Shown one piece after another: positions 6,892 to 12,487 of a stretch of 12,487 bases of DNA. Within the stretch, counting starts at the first letter, position 1. Every line of letters begins with the position of its first letter. The stretch comes from an uncultured Clostridia bacterium (GTDB lineage: Bacteria; Bacillota_A; Clostridia; Christensenellales; Aristaeellaceae). The position numbers were made by a program, and so were the translations under genes. Below the pieces are notes generated by a model that saw only the letters and a list, made by a program, of their open reading frames with translations, was not told the DNA's origin and ran no database searches. The DNA is taken from NCBI GenBank assembly GCA_947166205.1, contig CAMVDI010000038.1:1-12487 (forward strand), written 5' to 3'.

Positions 6892-7248
6892 TTGATCACT
6901 GATTCCCTTTTCACGGATCCGGAGCTGGGCTCCGCCGAGTTCTCGATCCTCCGGAAAACCTGGACCGGGGAATACGGCGTCCCCGTGCTGACGGATCTGG
7001 AGGAGATCTTCGCCCGCGGCATCATCCACCCCGCGGATCCGACCCGCCTGGACCTGCTGCCGGAGGAGACCCGGCATGATCCCATCGTCCTCATCCACTC
7101 GACGGAGCCCCTCTCCCTGGGCAGTCAGGACGGGGAAAGCTGGACCTCCCCGGACGAAATCCGCTGGGGAACCCGGGTCTTCCGGGTCTTTCAGGTTCGT
7201 CCCTGGCAGGCCTTCGGCTTCTGGAAAGGCTGGGCGGTGGAAATATGA
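6892..7248 (+). CDS. putative neck/head-closure protein, family not recognised
   Basis: This 118-residue protein starts at TTG 6892, seven bases after GGAGG (6880-6884). The ATG at 6887 is in another frame. It is a compact soluble protein with Trp-rich strands near the C-terminus (SWTSPDEIRWGTRVFRV, then WQAFGFWKGWAVEI) and no membrane segment. It lies between the DUF4054 connector and the neck terminator, the usual place for a head-closure or stopper protein, and its stop overlaps the next start (ATGA, 7245-7248). I do not recognise the family; the role is inferred from position only. Confidence 0.65.
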   Translation: MITDSLFTDPELGSAEFSILRKTWTGEYGVPVLTDLEEIFARGIIHPADPTRLDLLPEETRHDPIVLIHSTEPLSLGSQDGESWTSPDEIRWGTRVFRVFQVRPWQAFGFWKGWAVEI

Positions 7249-7820
7249 GAAAACCCGCCCCCAGCCTCCTGTTCCTCCATCATGTGGCCTTCAACGCCCT
7301 GTGCGCCGCGCTGGATCTGGATCCGGCCCACTGGAAATCCTCCTTCCGGATCCGCCAGGCCATCGTGGATCCCGCGCCGCCTCCGCCCCCCGAGGGTGAG
7401 GATGTGCTGTATTTCCATCTGACGCCGGACACCGCCCCGCCCCTGACTGAAACCGCCTACGGGGAGGATTCCGTGGAGCTGTTCCGCTACGCGCCCTATC
7501 TGCTGCGCCTCACCTTTTACGGCCCCCTGGCCGAGCCCACCGCCTGGGAGGTGCGCGACCGGCTCTTTCTGGACGGGCACATGAGCCCCCGCCGGATCTT
7601 CCGCGTCAACTATATCTATCCCGTGCCGAATCCCGACCCGCCCGTGCTCCTCTGGGAGGAGTGGCAGGGGCACCACCGGCTCCGCGCCGACCTGACCATC
7701 CGGCTGCGGGTCTCCGTACATACCGCCGTGGGCAGGGAGTCCGCCGGGCGGATCGATTCCCCGCCGGAGATCCTGCCGGAACCCTCTTCCGCCCCGGCGG
7801 ATCCGCCGGTTTCCCCGTAA
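7245..7820 (+). CDS. phage neck/tail terminator protein (gp12-like, LIC_12616 type)
   Basis: This 191-residue protein probably caps the tail tube or sheath at the neck. The N-terminal helix (LLFLHHVAFNALCAALDL) and ALDLDPAHWKSSFRIRQA are followed by strands with DVLYFHLTP. A central RYAPYLLRLTFYGPLAEPTA segment then precedes WEVRDRLFLD, and FRVNYIYPVPNPD is followed by LLWEEWQGHHRLRADLTIRL. This is the pattern of the neck terminator family found between DUF4054 and the DUF3383 sheath. The last 30 or so residues are a Pro/Ser-rich tail (PPEILPEPSSAPADPPVSP). A second, diverged copy of that tail is encoded in the same frame beyond the stop codon, so the tail has been duplicated. Translation is coupled to the preceding gene. 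Confidence 0.75.
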   Translation: MRKPAPSLLFLHHVAFNALCAALDLDPAHWKSSFRIRQAIVDPAPPPPPEGEDVLYFHLTPDTAPPLTETAYGEDSVELFRYAPYLLRLTFYGPLAEPTAWEVRDRLFLDGHMSPRRIFRVNYIYPVPNPDPPVLLWEEWQGHHRLRADLTIRLRVSVHTAVGRESAGRIDSPPEILPEPSSAPADPPVSP

Positions 7821-7924
7821 CGCCCGCCGCCCGCCGCACTGCGCCTGCCTCCCCGCCCCCGGGGATCCGTCCGGGGGATCCTGCCGGAAGCTTCCTCCGC
7901 TCCGGCGGATCCCCCGGCTCCCCG
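7769..7924 (+). repeat. duplicated 48-49 bp block straddling the neck terminator stop codon
   Basis: Copy 1 is 7769-7817 and copy 2 is 7877-7924, exactly 108 bases (36 codons) apart. They match at roughly 85 per cent of positions by eye. Copy 1 encodes ILPEPSSAPADPP; copy 2, in the same frame but past TAA 7818-7820, would encode ILPEASSAPADPP. Copy 2 contains the palindrome GGAAGCTTCC, and both copies begin GATCC and hold a near-inverted GGCGGATC at their 3' part. No gene is annotated between 7821 and 7966; this repeat and the sheath ribosome binding site are all I see there. Confidence 0.75.
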
Positions 7925-7966
7925 CCCTCTCCCGCCTGAAGAACCGCCCGAAAGGAGATCCTGCCC

Positions 7967-9070
7967 ATGCTTTCCCTCTCCCCGATCGTGGAGGTGCGCG
8001 TCAGCGCCTCCCCGGCCCCCGCCTCCCCCTCCGCCTTCTCCACCGGCCTGATCCTCGCCCCCTCCGCCGGCGAGATCCCGGAGGAGGACCGGCTGCGGGT
8101 CTTCGCCTCCGCGGCGGATATGCTGGCCGCCGGCTTCACCCCGGCCTCCCCCGCCTATCTGGCCGCCCTGGCCTATTTCGCCGCCTTTCCCGCGCCGGAC
8201 CGGGTCCTGGTCGGCCTGTATCCCGCCGCCGACGACCCGTCCGCGGGGCTGCGGGCCGTGCTGGACGCGACCCGGGATTTCTACGGCGTCTTCGTCTGCG
8301 CGGACAGCTCCGACGCCCTGATCCCCCTGGCGGAGACCGTCCCCTCCCTCCCCGGGCGCTTCGTCCTGTTCTGCGGCGCGGCGGGATCGGTCTCCGACGC
8401 CCTGTCCGAATCCGGTCTGCTGAAGAAGGCCTTCGCCACCGGCTCCGACCGGATCCTCACCGTCTACGGATGCGATCTCTACGCCCCGGCCGCCCTGATG
8501 GGCACAGCCATGGGGCTCAGCCGGGCCTGGGCGGACAGCGCCTTCGCCCTGTGCTACCACCGGGTGCCGGGCATGCTCCCCACGGACCTGACGGAGTCCC
8601 GGATCGCGGATCTGAAGGCCGTGAACGCCAATGTCTATATCACCCGCGGGGCCTCCCGGCTCCTGCTGGAGAACGGCACCGTCGTCTCCGGAAAGCGGTT
8701 CGACGAGGTCCACGCCCTGGACCGGGTCGCCGCGGATCTGCAGGAGGCCGCCCTGGAGATGATCACCTCGGAATCGGGCAGGCTCCCCCAGACGGACGAA
8801 ACCTCCGCGGCGTTCATCAACCGCTTCTCCGCCGTGCTCTCGGCCTATACCGCCCGGGGCATCCTGGCCGCCGCTCCCTGGCGCGGGCGGGCTTCAGGAA
8901 GCCTCCAGCCCGGGGATGTCATCAGCAACGGATATCTTCTCTGGGCGGATTCCTATGATCAGCAGTCCGACGCGGACCGGGCGGCCCATAAGGCCATGCC
9001 CATCCACGCGGCCCTCTGCCTCTCCGGCAGCGTGGAGACGCTGGTCATCGATGTGGATGTAAGCCTGTAA
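7967..9070 (+). CDS. tail sheath protein, DUF3383 family
   Basis: This 367-residue protein is the contractile outer sheath of the tail. It opens with a beta strand (SLSPIVEVRVSASP). An ASAADMLAAGFTPASPAYLA segment and a strand LVGLYPA follow, as in DUF3383 (PF11863) proteins. The C-terminal part has FDEVHALDRVAADLQEAALE, then TARGILAAAPWRG, DVISNGYLLW and a final strand VETLVIDVDVSL, which in sheaths forms the inter-subunit mesh. ATG 7967 follows AAAGGAG (7951-7957). Its presence shows the virion is a myovirus type. Confidence 0.85.
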   Translation: MLSLSPIVEVRVSASPAPASPSAFSTGLILAPSAGEIPEEDRLRVFASAADMLAAGFTPASPAYLAALAYFAAFPAPDRVLVGLYPAADDPSAGLRAVLDATRDFYGVFVCADSSDALIPLAETVPSLPGRFVLFCGAAGSVSDALSESGLLKKAFATGSDRILTVYGCDLYAPAALMGTAMGLSRAWADSAFALCYHRVPGMLPTDLTESRIADLKAVNANVYITRGASRLLLENGTVVSGKRFDEVHALDRVAADLQEAALEMITSESGRLPQTDETSAAFINRFSAVLSAYTARGILAAAPWRGRASGSLQPGDVISNGYLLWADSYDQQSDADRAAHKAMPIHAALCLSGSVETLVIDVDVSL

Positions 9071-9099
9071 GCATGCTGGCCTGCCGGTTCCCGGGAAAG

Positions 9100-9198
9100 G
9101 ATCAGGAGGATCAGGATGATCAGGAGGATCAGGAGGATTCAGAGGATCAAGAGGTTATAGAGGATATAGAGGTTAAAGAGAATAAAGAGGTTAAAGCC
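9100..9198 (+). repeat. 11-unit, 9-nt tandem array directly before tail tube start
   Basis: Eleven consecutive 9-base units run from 9100 to 9198 and end exactly at ATG 9199. The first units are GATCAGGAG with one change (unit 2 ends GAT). Later units drift to AT-rich forms such as GTTATAGAG and GTTAAAGAG, and the last is GTTAAAGCC. Most units carry a Shine-Dalgarno-like AGGAG, AGAGG or AAGAGG. The stretch is purine-rich and C-poor, unlike its surroundings. It is in frame with the tail tube gene and would encode acidic three-residue repeats (Asp-Gln-Glu drifting to Val-Lys-Glu) if translated from ATG 9073. Confidence 0.85.
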
Positions 9199-9630
9199 AT
9201 GAAAACGACCGTATATTCCCTGGCGGATGTCCGGGCCGTGCTGTATCACCAGAATGTGGGCCAGTGCGTCCTGTCCTCCCAGGGGCTGGGAAAGATCTCC
9301 GTCTCCTTCGCCGGAGATCTGTCCTCCCATACCGCGACGGCGGACGGCTATGTCGTCGTGAACAGGCTGCGTTCCAGCCACGGCACCGTCACCCTGGAGG
9401 TGCCCCAGAATTCCTCCGCGGATGAGTTTCTGCGGAAATGGGCCCGCTATCTGAAGAGCGCGGAGACCTATCTTTTCGCCCTCTCCGCCCTGAATATCGT
9501 GGACGCGGCGGGAAACTACTCCATCTGCTGCGAGGGCGTGACGCCCCAGAAGATCCCGGACCGGGCCTATGACCAGACCTCCGGCAATGTGAGCTGGGTG
9601 CTGCTGGCCGCCCGGATCACGGAAGGATGA
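9199..9630 (+). CDS. tail tube protein, DUF3277-like
   Basis: This 143-residue protein is the probable inner tail tube subunit. It has the DUF3277 layout: MKTTVYSLADVRAVLYHQ at the N-terminus, then GLGKISVSFAGDLSS, TADGYVVVNRLRSSHGTVTL, a SSADEFLRKWARYL helix, FALSALNIVDAAGNYSICCE, and a final strand VSWVLLAARITEG. ATG 9199 is preceded by AAAGAGG (9184-9190), eight bases upstream. The same frame is open back to ATG 9073, just two bases after the sheath stop, and would add 42 residues made largely of acidic triplet repeats. No good ribosome binding site precedes 9073, and the family starts at about 9199, so the shorter form is chosen. A chaperone and tape measure gene would normally follow, but neither is here. 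Confidence 0.82.
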   Translation: MKTTVYSLADVRAVLYHQNVGQCVLSSQGLGKISVSFAGDLSSHTATADGYVVVNRLRSSHGTVTLEVPQNSSADEFLRKWARYLKSAETYLFALSALNIVDAAGNYSICCEGVTPQKIPDRAYDQTSGNVSWVLLAARITEG

Positions 9631-9677
9631 GGGCGCCCCCGCCCAGGCCCCTGACCCCGCTGAAAGGAGCTCCGCCC

Positions 9678-10040
9678 ATGGATTATATTCAGCTTCCGTT
9701 TTCCCCGGATCATCCCTGCCAGACCGTGTATCTGCCCGTCTCCCCGGACGGAAACGCCTTCATGGCCAGGATCGATCTGCGATACCTTCCGGCCCCCGGC
9801 CGCTGGTTCCTCAGCATCTCGGACGCCTACAGCGGAGAGCAGTATGTGAATCAGATCCCCCTGATCTGCTCCTGGGAGACCCTGACCGATCTGCTGGAGC
9901 CCTTCCGCTGGCGCTTTCAGGGTGCGGGCCTGGGCTCGCTGTTCTGCCTGAAGGCGGTCGACAAGCCCGCCTCCCCGGATCCATCCCGGTCCAACCTGAA
10001 CGAGTTCATCCTCCTCTGGGGCGACCGGTGGAGGACTTAG
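9678..10040 (+). CDS. baseplate plug family protein
   Basis: This 120-residue protein resembles the phage baseplate plug family (DUF6983-like). It has a QLPFSPDHPCQTVYLPVSP strand pair, FMARIDLRYLPAPGRWFLSI, then a QIPLICSWETLTDLLEPFRW segment, and near the C-terminus a short Asp/Arg-Ser loop followed by EFILLWGD. Such proteins sit at the distal end of the tail tube within the baseplate. ATG 9678 follows AAAGGAG (9663-9669) at eight bases. The frame is open back to 9627, overlapping the tube stop (ATGA), which would add 17 mostly Pro residues; the internal site with its ribosome binding site is preferred. In related phages this gene comes after the tape measure. Confidence 0.72.
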   Translation: MDYIQLPFSPDHPCQTVYLPVSPDGNAFMARIDLRYLPAPGRWFLSISDAYSGEQYVNQIPLICSWETLTDLLEPFRWRFQGAGLGSLFCLKAVDKPASPDPSRSNLNEFILLWGDRWRT

Positions 10041-10113
10041 CCTGCCCGACAGACCGCATCACCGCCGGCGGCACGGATTTATTGACTTGCGATTCACCTC
10101 GAAAGGAACCCCC

Positions 10114-10890
10114 ATGCAGACCTTCGACCGTGACCTTCATCTCTTCCTTGACGGCCGGGAAGCCGCCCAGGGCTGTCACATGTTTTTGACAGCCCATGAA
10201 TTCCTGACCCTCCGCCCGGCGCTCCACAGCCTTTTGATCTACGATCTGTCGGATTCCTCCGCGGCCCTGCTCTCCGGCGCCAGGCGCGTCGAGCTCCGCA
10301 GCGTCCTGGCCTTTGGGGATCCCGCAGAGGTTTACACCTGCCTTCTCTTCGGCCGTCAGGTAACCTCCCTCGTCTTTTCTCCTGGCCTGTCTCTCTGGCA
10401 GTCCTCCGTCTCGCTGTCGCTCGCCGCCGGCATGACGGTCTCCGCCTCGGTCCGGGCCCTGCTCTCCGCTGCCGCGGATCTTCCTTCGCCCGTCTCCCTG
10501 GCGGCCTTCACGGCGGAGGATTATACCTTCACCCGCCCGCAGGCCTTCTTCGGCCGAACCTGCGACGCCCTGGCCGCCCTCGCGGAGACGGTGAACGCTG
10601 ACGCGTTCCTTTCCTCCGCCGGCTTGTGCGTCTCAGGCCGGCATCCCGCCGTCTCCGCGCCGCCGACGATCGTCCTCCCGGAGTCCGATCTGCTGGCTGC
10701 TCCGCGTCCCGCCGGCAGCGATCGCCTGATTCTCACGACCCGGGTCGCCGGCTGGCCGCTGGGCTCCATCCTCCAGACATCTATCAATTCCAAAAACTGC
10801 AAAGGCCGTCTCGTTTCCCGCCTGATCAGGGCGGACAACCGCGACGGCCCCTGGAAGTCTGAACTGGAATTGATCGGGGTTCATGCATAG
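10114..10890 (+). CDS. baseplate hub protein (gp44-like)
   Basis: This 258-residue protein looks like the hub on which tail tube and spike assemble. It shows a SLLIYDLSDSSAALLSGARR segment near the N-terminus, a central domain with helix ALAALAETVNADAFLS, and the C-terminal pattern of hub proteins: a strand-turn with LILTTRVAGWPLGSILQT and VSRLIRADNRDGPWKSELEL, which resembles the VxSLLxP and GDxRxxxW features of that family. ATG 10114 follows GAAAGGA (10101-10107). An upstream TTG at 10087 would add nine residues and lacks a ribosome binding site. The order plug, hub, spike, wedge, J is standard for these baseplates. Confidence 0.72.
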   Translation: MQTFDRDLHLFLDGREAAQGCHMFLTAHEFLTLRPALHSLLIYDLSDSSAALLSGARRVELRSVLAFGDPAEVYTCLLFGRQVTSLVFSPGLSLWQSSVSLSLAAGMTVSASVRALLSAAADLPSPVSLAAFTAEDYTFTRPQAFFGRTCDALAALAETVNADAFLSSAGLCVSGRHPAVSAPPTIVLPESDLLAAPRPAGSDRLILTTRVAGWPLGSILQTSINSKNCKGRLVSRLIRADNRDGPWKSELELIGVHA

Positions 10891-10925
10891 CCTCCGGGAA
10901 AAAACGCTTTAAGGAGTCCTCGCGA

Positions 10926-11324
10926 TTGGAAATTCCGGAAAACTTCATTCATAAACTGGCGGACAGGCTGGAGCGGTCCTTTGCCTCAAAGCTCCGGGTC
11001 ATGATGCCGGCCGTGATCATCTCCTATGATGATTCCTCCGGCCTGGCGGATGTCCAGCCGGCGCTCCGCCTTCGCGGTGTCTCCGGCGTGATGACCAGCC
11101 CGCCGCTCCCGGGCGTCCCGGTGTTCCTCCCTTCGGAGGATTATCCGGTATCCGCCGGATCGCCCTGCCTGCTGCTGTTCTGCGATTTCTGCCTGGACGG
11201 CTTTCTGGCCTCCGGGCAGCCTGTGGTCCCGCCGTCCCCCCGGCATCATGATCTGTCGGACGCCATCGCGCTGGTGGGCTGGTTCCCGGCCTTCTCCCGC
11301 GCTTCGGCTTCGCAGGATCCCTGA
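10926..11324 (+). CDS. baseplate spike, gp138 N-terminal (OB-fold) domain protein, short
   Basis: This 132-residue protein matches the gp138 N-domain pattern. An N-terminal helix is followed by MMPAVIISYDDSSGLADVQP, then a PPLPGVPVFLPS loop, the PCLLLFCDFCLDGFLASGQP strand pair, and RHHDLSDAIALVGWF. Gp138-type proteins trimerise into the membrane-piercing spike under the hub. The start is TTG 10926, nine bases after AAGGAG (10911-10916). The protein ends about 12 residues after the OB-fold, so it seems to lack the C-terminal beta-helix or apex that many spikes carry. A short form or a separate tip protein are both possible. Confidence 0.8.
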   Translation: MEIPENFIHKLADRLERSFASKLRVMMPAVIISYDDSSGLADVQPALRLRGVSGVMTSPPLPGVPVFLPSEDYPVSAGSPCLLLFCDFCLDGFLASGQPVVPPSPRHHDLSDAIALVGWFPAFSRASASQDP

Positions 11325-11382
11325 TCCTGACGCTGTGTCCGCTGTCCTGTTTCTCCTCATCCTCATCCATGGAGGTGCGCCC

Positions 11383-11742
11383 ATGCTGTCCCGTCCTGTC
11401 TCCGCCTCCGGCGATATCCTGCCGGTCCTCTCTCTCCCGGATCTGCTCTCCGGCCCGGCCGCGGCCGCCGCGGGGCTCCGGGATCATCTGTCCCTGTTCT
11501 CCGGCGACTGGTGGGAATATCCGGACCGGGGGAATGAGATCTTCGACCTGATCGCCCTTTCCCGGCGTACTTCCGGGGACGCGGCGCCCCTCTGCTCCGC
11601 CCTGATCTCCTGGATCCAGTCCTTCCCGGGCATCCGCTCGGTTTCCGACGCGGAGTCCTCCTTCTCCGGCCGCCTCTTCCGCTTCTCCTGCACGGCCCAT
11701 ACCGACGGGGGCGAAGCCGTCCCGGTCTCCTTCTCCGCCTGA
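11383..11742 (+). CDS. baseplate wedge protein, gp25 / Mu gp46-like
   Basis: This 119-residue protein fits the small lysozyme-like-fold wedge protein that links sheath and baseplate. The key feature is a helix followed by a GEWW-like motif (LRDHLSLFSGDWWEYPDRGN), a helix (APLCSALISWIQSFPGIRSV) and paired C-terminal strands. ATG 11383 follows GGAGGTG (11371-11377) at five bases. The frame is open upstream to 11248, but that part overlaps the spike gene and is not used. It lies directly before baseplate J, as in Mu-like and many Bacillota phages. Confidence 0.78.
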   Translation: MLSRPVSASGDILPVLSLPDLLSGPAAAAAGLRDHLSLFSGDWWEYPDRGNEIFDLIALSRRTSGDAAPLCSALISWIQSFPGIRSVSDAESSFSGRLFRFSCTAHTDGGEAVPVSFSA

Positions 11743-11817
11743 CCCTCCCTGTCTTCACCCTCTGATCTTCATTTCCTTTCCCTCACCCTGACCGCCCGAC
11801 CCCCGGAGGTTCCGCCC

Positions 11818-12487
11818 ATGTATTTCGCGCCCTATATCGATGCTTCCGGCGTCCATCTCCCGACCTATCAGGACCGGCTGGACGCGCTGCTCTCCTCCTA
11901 TCGGGCCATCTTCGGCCCGGATGCGAATCTGGAGATCTCCTCCCCGGATTATCAGCTGCTCTCCGTCTTCGCCCGGGCTCTGGATGATCTGTCCCAGCTG
12001 ATCCTCTCGGATTTTTCCTCCCGCCATCCCTCCTATGCCTCCGGCCACGCGCTGGATCTCCTGCTGGGCCTCTTCGGGCTGACCCGGGCCGGAGCCACGT
12101 ATTCCACCGTCGTCCTGACTCTCTCCGGAACCCCCGGAGCCGTGCTGCCCGCGGCCCCCGAAGCCCTGGATGACGCCGGCTTCCTCTGGCGGACCCAGAC
12201 CTCCGGCATCACCCTGGATTCCTCCGGCTCCGCCACGGTGGAGGCCCTCTGCGCCACCCCCGGAGCGGTGGCGGCTCCGGCGGGCTCCGTCCGCCGCCTG
12301 GTGTCCCCGGTCTCCGGCCTCAGCTCCCTGGTGAACGAGCGGCCCGCCGCCCCCGGCCGGGACGCGGAGTCCGACGCCTCCTGCCGCCGCCGGCTCCGGC
12401 GGGCGGCGCGCGCCGCGGAGGTGTCGACCCTGGACGCCCTGAAGTCCGCGGGCCTGCCCGTGCCCACCGGGGCCTCCTGTGACGTCT
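11818..12487 (+). CDS. baseplate assembly protein J (gp47-like), N-terminal part, runs off window
   Basis: The 223 codons present are open to the right edge with no stop. The protein starts MYFAPYIDASGVHLPTYQD, close to the family opening (YFAPYIDxxGxHxPTYxD), and continues with SSPDYQLLSVFARALDD, SSRHPSYASGHALDLLLGLF and then GLTRAGATYSTVVLTLSGTP. Later come a GFLWRTQTSGITLDSSG segment, CATPGAVAAPAGSV, and GRDAESDASCRRRL, the conserved acidic ExD stretch. Baseplate J proteins form the wedge ring that triggers sheath contraction. ATG 11818 follows GGAGG (11805-11809) at eight bases. The upstream gap (11743-11817) is pyrimidine-rich with no other signal. About half of the usual length is present. 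Confidence 0.92.
   Translation, partial: MYFAPYIDASGVHLPTYQDRLDALLSSYRAIFGPDANLEISSPDYQLLSVFARALDDLSQLILSDFSSRHPSYASGHALDLLLGLFGLTRAGATYSTVVLTLSGTPGAVLPAAPEALDDAGFLWRTQTSGITLDSSGSATVEALCATPGAVAAPAGSVRRLVSPVSGLSSLVNERPAAPGRDAESDASCRRRLRRAARAAEVSTLDALKSAGLPVPTGASCDV

Noticed and set aside
7616..8713. 365-codon minus-strand frame over the neck terminator and sheath
   Set aside because: Gly-rich shadow of the sheath gene with no recognisable domain.
9100..9198. CRISPR array
   Set aside because: The units are contiguous 9-mers without spacers, and no cas genes are present.
10082..10113. TTGACT at 10082-10087 as a promoter -35 box before the hub gene
   Set aside because: No -10-like sequence lies at a proper distance, and the region is mid-operon.

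Overview
The window holds the left part of the late (structural) gene cluster of a contractile-tailed phage or prophage. Everything recognisable is on the + strand, packed head to tail, with short gaps or ATGA overlaps. G+C is high (about two thirds by eye). Strong AAAGGAG-type ribosome binding sites, frequent TTG starts and a clostridial-looking ruvA fragment at the left edge suggest a high-GC member of the Clostridia (Bacillota) as host. That host call is inference; no host marker other than the ruvA piece is present.

Layout. 1-174: the 3' part of a ruvA reading frame that loses its match to RuvA within domain III and stops just before terL. 178-4509: DNA packaging and prohead module (terminase large subunit, DUF1073-type portal, DUF2213 protease with a long Ala-rich scaffold tail and a likely internal scaffold start). 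4598-6068: cement protein and DUF2184 major capsid protein. 6081-7820: an unassigned Ala-rich protein, DUF4054 connector, an unassigned neck protein and a neck/tail terminator. 7967-9630: DUF3383 tail sheath and DUF3277-like tail tube. 9678-12487: baseplate plug, hub, gp138-type spike, gp25/gp46-like wedge protein and the N-terminal half of baseplate protein J, which runs off the right edge.

How the genes work together. Protease and scaffold build the prohead from the capsid and cement proteins on the portal vertex. TerL fills it. The connector and neck proteins close the head and join it to a sheath-and-tube tail tipped by the plug-hub-spike-wedge-J baseplate. Three usual members are not in their usual places. 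There is no small terminase subunit before terL. There is no tail assembly chaperone and no tape measure gene between tube and plug, where only 47 bases remain.

Non-coding structure is richer than usual for a phage structural operon. There is a perfect 11-bp GC hairpin between terL and the portal gene. A pair of related 23-nt palindromes sits just after two stop codons. A roughly 48-bp duplication, 108 bp apart and in the same reading frame, straddles the stop codon of the neck terminator gene. An eleven-unit, 9-nt tandem array abuts the start codon of the tail tube gene. No tRNA, rRNA, CRISPR, integrase, lysis gene, convincing promoter or intrinsic terminator was found. No gene-free stretch exceeds about 150 bases.
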